Origin: Persicaria tinctoria
Lineage: Eukaryota > Streptophyta > Magnoliopsida > Caryophyllales > Polygonaceae
Reading direction: 5' to 3'
Length of the DNA: 64,000 bases
NCBI GenBank assembly: GCA_037127255.1
Contig: JBANSL010000013.1
Span: 82,280,188-82,344,187, forward strand
Position numbers and translations under genes: made by a program. The notes under the pieces were generated by a model. That model made no database searches, was not told the DNA's origin, and was given only the letters and a program-made list of their open reading frames with translations. Below are positions 11,673-23,860 of this stretch, one piece after another (the first letter of the stretch is position 1; every line of letters begins with the position of its first letter).

Positions 11673-12829
11673 TGCAAGACAAATGAAGAAAAATGTATGC
11701 AGTGAATACCTTCCATCAACAGTTTTATCTAAGTTTCGCAAGAACAAATCACATCAACAATGTTCTATTTTCATGACAAAGCAATTATATTGTCATTTGA
11801 TTAAAACAATACCCCTAATAGCCTCAATTTAATCTTAAAAAAGGTATAAAATCAAACATAAAGCAACATAAATAACAAAAACAAAACTAGTAATAAAGGC
11901 TAGTGAATAACCTGATACTCTTTTCAGCACCAATAAGTACAAGCATACATGATAAGTTGATATTAATGTGTTTCTCTAGCTCCGTGTCCATGATATCCAG
12001 CTGCAATAAGTAGCAGCACCATAATGAGAAAAAGGGGAAGGAGGCGGATCAAATTTAACAAAATTCTTGTTGCAAGTATAAGTATCAGCTTATTGAAATA
12101 TGGATCATTTCCCTAAAAACATGCAATCCATGTCAAATAGAAGAAAAAAAGCAGAAGCCTAGAGAAAAAAAATCGATTCAGAAGGATATTTCAAGGCTTC
12201 AGGTCGTAGTGAATGATGTGAAAGAAATAGCTAGAGTGCAAGTAAGCCAAGTCCCTCTACAACAGAGACAAGAAACTCGATTCTCTTTTTATAGTTCCAC
12301 GCCCAAAATTATTGAAATCAATTACTGTTGATAAAAGTAGAAAGGATGGGTTGAGGGATGTAAAGAGGACTAACAATGTAAAGAGGACTAACACTGCATT
12401 TATGGAAATCTTAAAAGGTATATGAACTTTTTCCAGCTACATACAAATTACAAAGATACCTCACAACCTAAAAGTTCTCAAAATAGAGTGAGTTTCTAAA
12501 AGAATACTCTGCATAAAAAAAAACTTTGTATCTTGTCAGCGAGACCAGAAACATCCTAAATTAGTGCAATAGCAACATAAGCATCAACCACCTGTAAAAA
12601 CGCATAATCAAAGTTCTTACTCCTTCTCCCCTCCCCCACAAGATAATTGCCACTAGATACAGAAAATTAGGTGATAAAGAATACACTATGTTTCTCAAGC
12701 AAGGAGATTATAAGTCAAAATATTTCACGACGGAAGAAATCCCTGAAAATCATCTAAGGAAGGTAATATTCATTTTGCATCAGGAAATTTATAGCTTGCA
12801 AAAAGGACAAAAGATTAAAAAAAAAATAC

Positions 12830-12916
12830 CGACAGTTGCGTATTTCTCCTCTTTGAACTCCTTGCATACTTGTACTAATAGCGAGGCCAGCTTCTGCGGA
12901 GTCTTTCCAAGCCAAA
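12830..12916 (-). pseudogene. possible captured exon of unknown origin
   Basis: The minus-strand segment is bounded by a plausible acceptor (tactacaag) and donor (gtattt). One frame is open throughout, including KTPQKLASLLVQVCKEFKEE. The residue composition is typical of a real helical protein. I do not recognise the family. It lies between the RPAC1-like exon and the fragment at 11535. Confidence 0.4.
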
Positions 12917-13565
12917 CTTGTAGTATCAATAAACTTAATTAGATTGATTAACTTGAAAAAAGCCACACACAATACATCACAAGAAACTGGAGAAATCCAA
13001 TTACAGAAATTTTCATAACTGTATTGACATAATAATTACAGAAATTTTTAGAACTGTGCTGACATGACAATAATAAGATCATTAAGTATCCAAAACAGCC
13101 ATTTAGAAGTGAAAAGAGAAAATAGTAATAGTAAGATCATAAAAAAAAAATACAAACCAATGATAACATAATAAATTTAAATATGCATGTGGAGAATATA
13201 TAGTAAGGAACACAAAAGTGAACTCCTAGCTAAGTGCCCTGTAATGAAAGTACTAAAGCTCACCAATCATACATTCATACACAAACTCATCCAAAGCTTA
13301 AATATCACTTAGAAGTCAATGCACAAATCTAGCACAAAGCAACTAAAGTATACAGGCTAAAGAGGTTATTCTGAAAATATAGAAAAGAATTTCAAGTAAC
13401 ATAGGCAAATAGGATGACTGAACTTACTAAAGTACACAAGATCAATTCATTGGATGTTGGTAATAAATTACTAGGGACTCTACTATGACCCATTTTCATA
13501 ATCTCAATTAGGGTGTCCCTGCAAGAAAATGAAAAAATAAGGCTTATAAATAGGAGATATTTTAC

Positions 13566-13622
13566 CGGGAGTATCTTCTATATCAAAAACCTTTTGTGGA
13601 CATTTTGCAACAAGCTCTTCTG
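13566..13622 (-). pseudogene. captured exon resembling RNA polymerase I/III subunit RPAC1
   Basis: The minus strand reads AEELVAKCPQKVFDIEDTPG between an acceptor (ggaataag) and a donor (gtaaaata). The string closely resembles the segment of RPAC1 (AC40, shared by RNA polymerases I and III) that precedes its cysteine cluster. Only this one 57-bp exon was recognised, and it lies inside the CACTA-ended insertion. A captured host exon is the simplest reading. The family call is from memory of the conserved motif and needs a database search. Confidence 0.6.
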
Positions 13623-13759
13623 CTTATTCCCCACAAACATCTTGCAAGAGAACAACCTACTAAAAAAAACAAAAAAAACTTAGCGTATAGAAATAGATCT
13701 GCATCTTCTGACTGCTGAGTGTTGATAAAGATATTATTGTAAGAAGAAACCATTAATTT

Positions 13760-13965
13760 GGCCATAGTCAGACCTTTCAACACCAACCTTGATAATAGGG
13801 CCTAAGTAGAACCTAAGTCCTCAACTAAAATGGACTAAAGTTGACCAAACTCAAACTCAAACCTTAGTCACGCTCGTGCCCCAACGGAAAGGTCCATGGT
13901 TTCCTTCTAAACGTCTTACTCACTTAGAATTCCCGGCCCGATCCTTAGCGGGATCGGGGTGTTAC
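13760..13965 (-). mobile_element. gypsy-type LTR fragment (unit 3)
   Basis: On the minus strand it begins TGTAACACCCCGATCCCG, a common start of plant gypsy LTRs, and continues for about 206 bp before joining the LINE relic. Copies at 17084-17290 and 26487-26687 have the same junctions, so it was part of the ancestral unit. Confidence 0.6.
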
Positions 13966-14127
13966 ATCAGGCTATTGGCTATGATGATATTATTGTGGAG
14001 GTATTGAATAGCTAGAATATGGAATTCACACTAAAACATGTGCTATTTACATCTATTAATTTAAGTTAAGAATACCTAGAATGCCTATATAAAATACGCG
14101 TTATCAATTATATATAATTTTTGTTTA

Positions 14128-14310
14128 ATGCTTGAGTTGAAATATCACGATATAGATATGTGAGCACAAGGGACTTGTGGACTCAATTGAATCAAGTACG
14201 TGCCAAGTAACAATTGGTCATCAAGGATGGTGTGTTTGTCTATTAATATAAGTTTCGAACAAAAATAACATTTTGTGAAGTGCGAAATCATGTCACAAAT
14301 AAATGCCTAA
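14128..14310 (+). repeat. promoter-distal duplicated block, second copy (unit 3)
   Basis: About 185 bp starting gcttgagttgaaa repeats the block at 9674-9855 of the same unit. Each full unit carries both forms, the first ending in aaataaatgca and the second in aaataaatgcc. This second form sits about 400 bp before the peptide gene in every unit. Confidence 0.75.
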
Positions 14311-14563
14311 TAAACTTTTTTTTGAAGCGAGGATACGCATAATCCCGAATTGAATGTATGTTAGAGAGTTTAGCATGCAACATCTTACGCATTTCAAAGT
14401 CCATAGAGGGTATTAGAAATATGAAATATGTCTTTAAAATAATAAATTGGAACGGATGAATACACATGGTGGTAAGATATGATGCCATGTTGGTTAATTC
14501 TTCCCATTAAATAGAAAATATTATACCATAAACATATAATTAAAAGCGCTACATTCGTTAGCC

Positions 14564-14570
14564 TATAAAA
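14564..14570 (+). promoter_or_regulatory. TATA box of peptide gene 3
   Basis: TATAAAA in the context gcctataaaaagaac, 128 bp before the ATG at 14698. Confidence 0.7.
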
Positions 14571-14697
14571 AGAACAACATTATAATTTCTGCATACAAAA
14601 GCGCACCTTTCACCCAAATCTTTAGCAGTTAAGCACGTACTTCTTTTAAAAAGCCTTTCTTCCCCACCCAGTGACGTCAACAACGTAAAATCTGACA

Positions 14698-14916
14698 ATG
14701 AAGAACGGCATTCGCCCCTCATTGTTAGTAATGTTTATCTTCTACTATTTCGTCATGCTTTCTCTTTTCGTTTCAGCTGGTGCTCAATGTGACAATTATT
14801 GGACTGGTCCGGGATCTTGTGCGAACGCTGCTTGCAGTCAATATTGTTTGTTTCAACTTCATCGTAATGGTGGCAGTTGTACTACCAACACATGTTGTCG
14901 TTGTAACGTCTCTTAG
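14698..14916 (+). CDS. secreted defensin-like cysteine-rich peptide, copy 3
   Basis: 72-residue precursor, identical to copy 1 except for Ile4 to Gly in the first residues of the signal peptide. The mature eight-cysteine peptide is identical to copies 1 and 4. The first ATG in the leader starts the frame, and AATAAA is at 14959-14964. Upstream DNA back to about 13965 is the standard unit promoter region. The large insertion in this unit ends roughly 900 bp before the gene, so the near promoter is untouched. It should be secreted; its role is not known. Confidence 0.85.
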   Translation: MKNGIRPSLLVMFIFYYFVMLSLFVSAGAQCDNYWTGPGSCANAACSQYCLFQLHRNGGSCTTNTCCRCNVS

Positions 14917-15246
14917 ATACATCATTATACTTGAATGTATCGTTTGTTTTTTTTCTACAATAAAAACAAATCTGCAGTATCCAATCTTTTGATAGTATAA
15001 TATAAGAATACAATATGAATTTTATATTTATTAATTTTTTTATTAATGTCGTTGAAAGGGTTTTATTTTAATTGATTTACTTTTGGAGGAAATATAAAAA
15101 TTTCTATCCATATAACATAACAAATGATGTTAGTTCAAAGTTATTTTTATGAAATATGATGATTAATTGAATTGAATAGTACGGGGTATTCGTAAAAAGA
15201 GAATGTTGGGGTTAAATTCATTGATAAATAAGCATTTTATTCTAAC

Positions 15247-15362
<116 letters not shown>

Positions 15363-15659
15363 CACACACATATACACATATACATACACATATATCACAT
15401 ATCATATATATACATAGGTATACACATATATAGATAGATATATACATATATATGTACAATGGAGGTTAGGTAAACTTTAAAATAAGTCAACGCAAATGCA
15501 AGACTTTTTTTTTAATAAATTAACCTTTTTCAACAGTTAATGTATAGACAAAGATTTATATTCTCCCCTTCTTCTAATATACAAGTAATGTGTTTATATC
15601 ATGACACGTGCATTCACAAGGTGTAGATGATGATTTCCTTCAAGGAATGGGTTAAGCTC

Positions 15660-16021
15660 ATTTAATTATCTAGATATTTATCGCTTGATTTGTCTAATTG
15701 AAGCTTTGCATATGATATACTATTAAATGTATGGCTAGGAATTGGGAGGTGAATTTCAAATCCCACCAGGGAATCCTAATTATCGAAGTAGGGATATGAA
15801 AAATAAATGAGGATAGGGATAAGGATGAAGTACAAAATGATTCCCCATGCGAGAATAAAGGACCCAAACAAACCTCGTCCCAATTCAATGGGTGTCGCTA
15901 ATTGGTAAAACAATGAGTATTCAATCGGAAACCCCTGAGATATGTAAAAAAATGAATAGCCTATAGATATTCCCAAGTGTACGGTAGTGCTACGTTTTGA
16001 AAAGTCGGTGATTGGAACCAT
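15660..16021 (-). repeat. unit module with broken 119-codon frame (unit 4)
   Basis: Same module as 146-505. Here cccaatta has become cctaatta, which creates a stop and shortens the frame to 81 codons. Confidence 0.5.
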
Positions 16022-16309
16022 GAAAAAAATAATGTTAAACTATGTCTTGATTTGAACATTAATTACATGTAATTTTAATTTGGATTTTTATGCTTGAGTT
16101 GAAACATCTCGATATAGATATGCGAGCACAAGGGACTTGTGGCCTCAATTTGAATCCAGTACATGCAAAGTAGCAATTGGTCATTGAGGATGGTGTGTAT
16201 GTATGTTAATATAGGTTTCTAACAAAAATAACATTTTGTTAAAGTGGAAAATCATGTCACAAATAAATGCACGAGTTCGGTTTGATAGCTGCTCCTTATG
16301 CATTTATGA

Positions 16310-16667
16310 TTGATTCCGAGACAAGTTCTCGATGAGAGGGTCAAGATACTCGGTCATGTATTTCGCATTTTGGGTTTGTTGATCCAAAACTTAATTGTTT
16401 TGGGAGTTTTGTCGTTCTTTATGCATGTCGTTTTCACAAAACTCCTTAAACTATATATTGCTCGATGCTTTAATTTCCGTTTTTATATTGCTAATTTCTC
16501 ATATAGGGGGTCTAGGCATATTGATCGAACATGAGATATATGCCCCCTTCAAGTATGAGATGATGGTTATTGCCGCGTTTATTCATGATGTAGTTACCCC
16601 TTTAGCGGATGGACATGGTGGCATGGATGATGCACCTTCCAAGGGTGAGGCGTCAACTAGAGGGTGA
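16310..16667 (+). repeat. unit module with 74- and 90-codon frames (unit 4)
   Basis: Same module as 9893-10250, uninterrupted. It has several replacement differences (Ala to Val, Ala to Ser) relative to unit 3. Confidence 0.4.
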
Positions 16668-16825
16668 GGAGGGAAGTCTACATTCATTAGCTCTTGTAGA
16701 TCTCCATTACTTAATATTACTTTTTGTATTTGCATTTCATACATCCCCATCCCCCGTAACCCTCATTTTCAGTGGGCATATCCAACCACCCCTCAGTGTT
16801 GAGGCTAGACTCGTCTTTGATCTTT

Positions 16826-17083
16826 TTTTGGTAAGCAAAGGGAGGCAAGCCTCCCAAAAAAGCTAAAAATGTGTTACATAGGAACAAGACGGAGGGTAGC
16901 TCTCTCCCTACGATCATCATACAATAAAGAAACAAGGTTGTTGAGTGGCTCAGTAAGAACATGTAGGTCGATCGGAAGAGACATGTCTAACTTAGCAAGG
17001 GAGTCTGCGATATAGTTCAATTCCCTAAAGACTTGTACTTGCACTTTGCTACTATATATCAGTTTGAACTTCTAAGTTTTTTA
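16826..17083 (-). mobile_element. LINE 3' end relic (unit 4)
   Basis: Same fragment as 10416-10670. The frame ends RLVPM then TAA at 16874-16876, followed by the 3' UTR and an A-rich end next to gatctttttttgg. Confidence 0.7.
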
Positions 17084-17290
17084 GGCCATAGTCAGACCTC
17101 TCACCACCGACCTTGATAATCGGGCCTAAGTAGGACCTAAGTCCTCAACTAAAGTGGACTAAAGTTGACCAAACTCAAACTCAAACCTTAGTCACGCTCG
17201 TGCCCCAACGGAAAGGTCCATGGTTCCCTTCTAAACGTCTTACTCACTTAGAATTCCCGACCCGATCCTTAGCGGGATCGGGGTGTTACA
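17084..17290 (-). mobile_element. gypsy-type LTR fragment (unit 4)
   Basis: Uninterrupted copy of the fragment in unit 3. It shows the ancestral continuity from LINE relic to LTR fragment that the CACTA-ended insertion broke in unit 3. Confidence 0.6.
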
Positions 17291-17887
17291 TCAGGCTATT
17301 GGCTATGATTATATTATTGTGGAGGTATTAAATAGCTAGAATATGGAATTCACACTAAAACATGTGCTATTTACATCTATTAATCTAAGTTAAGAATACC
17401 TAGAATGCCTATATAAAATACGCGTTATCAATTATATATAATTTTCGTTTAATGCTTGAGTTGAAATATTACGATATAGATATGCGAGCACAAGGGACTT
17501 GTGGACTCAATTGAATCAAGTACGTGCCAAGTAACAATTGGTCATCAAGGATGGTGTGTTTGTCTATTAATATAGGTTTCGAACAAAAATAACATTTTGT
17601 GAAGTGGGAAATCATGTCACAAATAAATGCCTAATAAACTTTTTTTTGAAGCGAGGATATGTATAATCCCGAATTGAATGTATGTTAGAGAGTTTAGCAT
17701 GCAACATCTTACGCATTTCAAAGTCCATAGAGGGTATTAGAAATATGAGATATGTCTTTAAAATAATAAATTGGAACGGATGAATACACATGGTGGTAAG
17801 ATATGATGCCATGTTGGTTAATTCTTCCCATTAAATAGAAAATATTATACCATAAATATATAATTAAAAGCGCTACATTCGTTAGCC

Positions 17888-17894
17888 TATAAAA
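17888..17894 (+). promoter_or_regulatory. TATA box of peptide gene 4
   Basis: TATAAAA, 128 bp before the first ATG at 18016. Confidence 0.7.
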
Positions 17895-18015
17895 AGAACA
17901 ACATTATAATTTCTGCATACAAAAGTGCACCTTTCACCCAAATCTTTAGCAGCTAAGCACGTACTTCTTTTAAAAAGCCTTTCTTCCCCACCCAGTGACG
18001 TCAAGAACGTAAAAT

Positions 18016-18240
18016 ATGACAATGAAGAACATCATTCGCCCCTCATTGTTAGTAATGTTTATCTTCTTCTATTTCGTCATGCTTTCTCTTTTCGTTTCAG
18101 CAGGCGCTCAATGTGACAATTATTGGACTGGTCCGGGATCTTGTGCAAACGCTGCTTGCAGTCAATATTGTTTGTTTCAACTTCATCGTAATGGTGGCAG
18201 TTGTACTACCAACACATGTTGTCGTTGTAACGTCTCCTAG
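18016..18240 (+). CDS. secreted defensin-like cysteine-rich peptide, copy 4
   Basis: Mature peptide identical to copies 1 and 3. The leader base that is c in the other copies (aaaatctgac) is a here (aaaatatgac), which makes an in-frame ATG two codons before the usual one. The precursor would therefore be 74 residues starting MTMKN; the ancestral start is at 18022. In the signal segment Tyr16 (ancestral numbering) is Phe. AATAAA is at 18283-18288. This gene sits in the only unit without a large insertion, so it is the best model for the ancestral arrangement. Confidence 0.85.
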   Translation: MTMKNIIRPSLLVMFIFFYFVMLSLFVSAGAQCDNYWTGPGSCANAACSQYCLFQLHRNGGSCTTNTCCRCNVS

Positions 18241-18573
18241 ATACATCATTATACTTGAATGTATCGTTTGTTTTTTTTTTTCAATAAAAACAAATCTGCA
18301 GTATCCAATCTTTTGATAGTATAATATAAGAATACAATATGAATTTTAAATTTATTAATTTTTTTTATTAATGTCGTTGAAAGGGTTTTATTTCAATTGA
18401 TTTACTTTTGGAGGAAATATAAAAATTTCTATCCATATAATATAACAAATAATGTTAGTTGAAAGTTATTTTTATGAAATATGATGATTAATTGAATTGA
18501 ATAGTACGGGGTATTCGTAAAAAGAGAATGTTGGGGTTAAATTCATTGATAAATAAACATTGTATTCTAACGA

Positions 18574-18574
18574 G

Positions 18575-18643
<69 letters not shown>

Positions 18644-18656
18644 TGTGTGTGTCTGT

Positions 18657-18688
<32 letters not shown>

Positions 18689-18717
18689 CTGTGTGTGTGT
18701 GTGTTTGTATATATATA
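18574..18717. repeat. (GT)n microsatellite of unit 4
   Basis: A TA run passes into a long GT tract with a few gtct interruptions, exactly where unit 3 has a pure TA tract. Frames of 67-92 codons on both strands are artefacts. Confidence 0.95.
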
Positions 18718-19019
18718 GGCACACACACATATACACATATACATACACATATATCACATATCATATATATACATAGGTATACACATATATAGATAGATAT
18801 ATACATATATATGTACAATGGAGGTTAGGTAAACTTTAAAATAAGTCAACGCAAATGCAAGACTTTTTTTTAATAAATTAACCTTTTTCAACAGTTAATG
18901 TATAGACGAAGATTTATATTCTCCACTTCTTCTAATATACAAGTAATGTTTTTATATCATGACACGTGCATTCACAAGGTGTGGATGATGATTTCCTTCA
19001 AGGCATGGGTTAAGCTCAT

Positions 19020-19379
19020 TTAATTATCTAGATGTTTATCGCTTGATTTGTCCAATTGAAGATTTGCATATGATATACTATTAAATGTATGGCTAGGAAT
19101 TGGGAGGTGAATTTCAAATCCCACTAGGGAATCCCAATTATCGAAGTAGGGATATGAAAAATAAACGAGGACAGGGATGAGGATGAAGTACAAAATGATT
19201 CCCCATGCGAGAATAAAGGACCCAAACAAACCTCGTCCCAATTCAATGGGTGTCGCTAATTGGTAAAACAATGAGTATTCAATCGGAAACCCCTGAGATA
19301 TGTAAAAAAATGAATAGCCTATAGATATTCCCAAGTGTACGGTAGTGCTACGTTTTGAAAAGTCGGTGATTGGAACCAT
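19020..19379 (-). repeat. unit module with 119-codon open frame (unit 5)
   Basis: Fourth copy of the module at 146-505, open over its full length. Confidence 0.5.
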
Positions 19380-22300
19380 GAAAAAAATAATGTTATACTA
19401 TGTCTTGATTTGAACATTAATTACATGTAATTTTAATTTGGATTTTTATGCTTGAGTTGAAACATCTCGATATAGATATGCGAGCACAAGGGACTTGTGG
19501 ACTCAATTTGAATCCAGTACATGCAAAGTAGCAATTGGTCATTGAGGATGGTGTGTATGTATGTTAATATAGGTTTCGAAAAAAAATAACATTTTGTTAA
19601 AGTGGGAAATCATGTCACAAATAAATGCACGAGTTTGGTTTGATAGCTGCTCCTTATGCATATATGATTGATTCCGAGACAAGTTCTCGATGAGAGGGTC
19701 AAGATACTCGGTCTTGTATTTCGCATTTTGGGTTTGTTGATCTAAAACTTAATGTTTTTGGGAGTTTTTGTAAAGACCGAAAATTTTAATTCTGGTTAAT
19801 TAAGATTTAATTAATTTCCGAGGGATAATTCGATTAATTATCCTTCTTTTGACGATTTTGAAAACCCGGAAAAATTTAAATTTTTTTTATGACATATTTT
19901 ATATGGAAAGAGGATTACAATTCCAATCTATTAGAATTCGTATGATAATTTTCCGAGAAATATTAGTGAGGCAAAAGCCTTGTCATCCGTTTATTTCGAT
20001 AATTTTCATAACTTGTCGCAAGACTTCGAGACGTTGTTTTAACATTAAATTTCCGCCCAAACCACCCCATTTCAGCCCTTTATATGATCAAATATGAGCC
20101 ATGTGTTTTTGCATTAAACAAATAGAAGCCATGTTGGATGAATGACTAGCTTGTTCCTATTTGGTCACTATTCTACCTAAGCCTTACAACCTTCTTGACC
20201 AACTTTGGCTTCACCTTTTGGCTCTCTTAAGGACACATTTCTGGCCTCATTCAGCCACTCCACGCCAAAAATCAGAGAGGAAAGAAGAAGGAAAAAAAGA
20301 GAGAAAGAAAGAGAGAGCAAGTTTGCCCTAGCAACCTTGCCGCCTTCAAACACACATAACTCACTCCTCCCTCAACCAAATTGGCTGACTCTCAAAGCCA
20401 AATCACCACAAAAGAGAGGCCTTTCCATCCATAGTAACCACACAAAGATCCAATCCCAGTAAGCCGCCCGTTGAGCCCCGTTTCTGAGCCAGCTGTGCAG
20501 AGCCCTTTGTGTTCTTGAGGTTTTCAAGTGTGTTTGGGTGAGTCTTGGTTTTGTCCGCTTAAAATATGATTTTATACTTGTTGTACAACTAATTTTGAAG
20601 GTTTTTGTCTAAGACTTCCTTTTATGTTTTGGTTTGGATTTGTCAAAAATGCTAGGTGTTTGGCGCAAGGTCCCGGGAAGCTTGGAGGGGTAATTTGGTC
20701 TTTTTCGGAAGAGGCTTTGACAGGCCTAAAGTCGTTATGCCAAATCAAAGTAAATTCCTAAGATGCAAACTATAACAAGTATAGTAGGTAAGTTAGGGTC
20801 GAACCCACAGGGAAACAGAATCAATTGTAAGAGCAAGTATTATTACCCAAAAGTAACCGAATCAAAGGGGAGTTTTGTGTGTAAACAAATGGTGACAGAA
20901 CAAGTTGCAAATAGAGGTTGTGAATATATGATGGAAAAGTATCACACCAGGTAATCATCCGCACAACAATTGAGATGGTTCATCATCGCATTCTATGAAT
21001 CTCAAGTTCTAATGTCCAATAATTGTTCTCAATTCAGATCGTGTAATAGCTTTTAGTCCTACCAGTCCTAAAAGCACTTATCATCAAATTACAAGGGAAA
21101 ACCTTCACCGAATAATAAAGCAATAGCATTCAAACATGAATTATAATGAGATACAAGCGATTCTAACAACCCGTTAAAATAGCCTGTAATCGAATCTCCT
21201 TCACAGTCTACCACAAGCAACCCGCGTATGGTGATTGTGTTCGCTACAGTGAATCTACAACCCCAAACCTGGAATTGGAAACCCTAGCAATATGACTAGT
21301 ATCGATAAACCTAGGTGATCAATCCAGATTAATCAATAATAAGCAATCAAGCAATAAACTCAGGAGATCGAAACAATTAACAAAGAACAAACAAGAGTAG
21401 AATACTCACAACCAAATCAATTGAAGGCTTCAAAGAACCAAGTGTAACAAAGGAGAGTTAGTTCTCCATAGGGTTTGTGAGATGAAGAAAAGGGAAAATA
21501 CGTCTCTGGAAAATAACCTAATCCTTCTACTGCTGCCTTCTCGGCAAATATAAACTAATTAAATCGGGTTTAACATCCCATAAAAATATAATATTAAAAC
21601 TAATAAGATAGGGGAAACTCGGATGGGAATCCGTCTCCAGGACTGACGCGGGCGCGTCACATAGAGAATCAAAATTTGATGGACGGTTTTTAGTCGCCTA
21701 AACCGTATCAAAATATATTCGAACCTATCTAACTAATGTAGCGTGATAAGTACGAGTCGATCCCACAGAGAATCAAGTTATTTCTAAGTTAAGTTTATTT
21801 ACCAATTAGTATGAAACGAGGGGTTTTGGGTGGTGAAAATAAGAAATAAACTAAAATAAACTATAAACAAATTAATGGAGATAACGATTAATAAAATAGT
21901 TTCACCTACAATTATCCACTTTATTTGGTTGAAACGATCCTTGTAACTTCTTCTCATCCTTTTAGGTTTCCTATGAATGTCCTTGTCCCGACCTAATATA
22001 GTTACTAGTCCAACCAGTCCTAGAAACCCTTATCAATCGAACAGTCCCTAAAGAAGGATTTAACCCAATTGATAGCTTTAAGTTCAGAGATTAACCAAGG
22101 TATTTGCAGTCCCTAAAGAGGGATTTAACAACACATCCAACTTCCTACTCATTCAATTAGTTCAACCAGCCCTAAAGGAATAAGTTTGCCACTTAGGTTA
22201 AGGTTCGCAACCAGGAATCTACAAAACCCTAGCAATTGAATTAACTCTAACTAGTTGCGCGGGCTAGATAGAATAAAACAATAGACAAATCAAGCACAAA

Positions 22301-22647
22301 GAAGTCGAAACATTCAAATATAGGAATTTAAGGAACAAGAATTAGAAACTCACAATCAATCCAAACAAAGCTTCAAATTGTAGACGAAACGGGAGAGTTT
22401 AGGTCTCCATAAAAATAAAACAAAGTAAAAGACAATTAGGGTTAATGGTAAAACAGTAGTCGGCCGTATGAATGTATGTTCGGCCTCCCACGTATCGGTC
22501 TCTTTCTAACTTGCCGTATGCATGAATATATATATCAACTTGTAGCCGCATGCGGAGTATTCTAATTTATTATTTATATAAGATATATCTACTCACTATG
22601 ATCTATCTAACCTAATTTCTAATCTACGGACTATATGCTAATTTATA

Positions 22648-23860
22648 TCTATATACATCTACTAAAACCGATGCATTGGTGACTGCGTGGCGGCACGTGA
22701 GTGAATCTGCCTATGTGGCGGCGCGAGGGTGCGTCTCGCAAAACCTTCTCCCGTCAAAAAGGAAATCTAATAAAAATAATTAGATAGTTCTAATCTATAT
22801 AATTTAAAATGATTAAATAATTATTTTATTTTATTTTACTATTAACTCATATAATTGGATAGATAAAATATCAAAAATTATATCAATATAACACAATCAT
22901 CAATATAATTAAACATAATAATAATAATAAGTGGCCAAGTGGGTCATTGCAAGATTTCGGGTTGGTTAATTCTATCTTAAAATATACTTTTTGAGTTATT
23001 GATTACACGCATCAAACTAATTATATATTATTATTATTTTTATTATTATTAAGATTATAGTCTACCGAAATGGTGAGTTCAGAACTCTTTGGAATCAATT
23101 CTGTATATGGACATATTTAATATATTAAAATTAAATCTAATCATATATATCATATAGGCGAGTATGAAAAACTTCCTCACGTCAAAAAGGAAATCTAATA
23201 AAAAAACAATGAGATAGTTCTAATCTATATAATTAAAAATAATTATTTTATTTTACCATTAACTCATACTCCCTCCGATTTTTAATATAAGGCATTGAGA
23301 ATCTTTGCACGTAATTTAAGGAGCTTAAAACTATATAAAATATTAAATTTTTTATTAAATTTTTTTACATTATAATACTTATTACTAATAAGTATTATAA
23401 TGTAAAAAAATTTAATAAAAAACATTAATATTTTATATAGTTTTAAGCTCCTTAAACTACGTGCACAGATTCTCAATGTCTTATATTAAAAATCGGAGGG
23501 AGTATAATTGAATAGATGGAATATCTTATAAAAGAGTAAATATTATATAAGGAAATAACCATATCAATATAATTAAACGCAGTAATAGTAATAAATTTTG
23601 CATATACAGATATACAAATTGCCATATAAGTGTAGGTTAATTTTTTTTAGTAGATATTATTTTTTAGTAGAATGAGTTATTTAGATCTAGATTAATTTTA
23701 ATCTTACATTTCCATTTATTAGTTTAATTATCATAATGTAATTTATATTTATTTATTTATTTATTTTCATATTTATAATATGATTTTTTTATAGATAATA
23801 AATGTAATTTTATAATATTGTGTTGACATATTCCCGTGCAGGGGACGGGGCATACACTAG
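22648..23860 (+). mobile_element. non-autonomous Helitron with nested MITE
   Basis: The 3' end shows a short stem (cccgt at 23833-23837, acggg at 23845-23849) followed by catacactag, then t. This is the hairpin plus CTAG ending of plant Helitrons, inserted between A and T. A plausible 5' end is TCTATATACATCTAC at 22648, preceded by A. No RepHel gene is present. The 3' end is convincing; the 5' end is inferred. Confidence 0.6.
23269..23502. mobile_element. Stowaway-like MITE
   Basis: Ends are ctccctccgatttttaat and its inverted copy attaaaaatcggagggag, flanked by TA at 23267-23268 and 23503-23504. The whole 234 bp is close to a perfect palindrome, with a central inverted attataatg arm. The TA duplication and ctccctcc ends fit Tc1/mariner-derived Stowaway elements. 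Confidence 0.85.

Larger units (their letters stand above)
10720..13756. mobile_element. CACTA-ended insertion carrying gene fragments
   Basis: The insertion starts with CACTACTAGAAATG, the terminal motif of CACTA (En/Spm) transposons, followed by short inverted motifs based on acatcggtt/aaccgatgt typical of subterminal repeats. It interrupts the gypsy LTR fragment of unit 3. No matching inverted CACTA end is present at the right boundary. A 49-bp piece of flank (10671-10719) is instead repeated at 13757-13805, far longer than the usual 3-bp target duplication. No transposase frame is visible, so it is non-autonomous. It holds exon-like fragments on the minus strand, described separately. Confidence 0.75.

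Noticed and set aside
16717..16962. 81-codon minus frame (also 10320 and 26095) as a gene
   Set aside because: It is the wrong frame of a LINE RNase H end; the neighbouring frame gives the conserved RELNYIADSLAKL.
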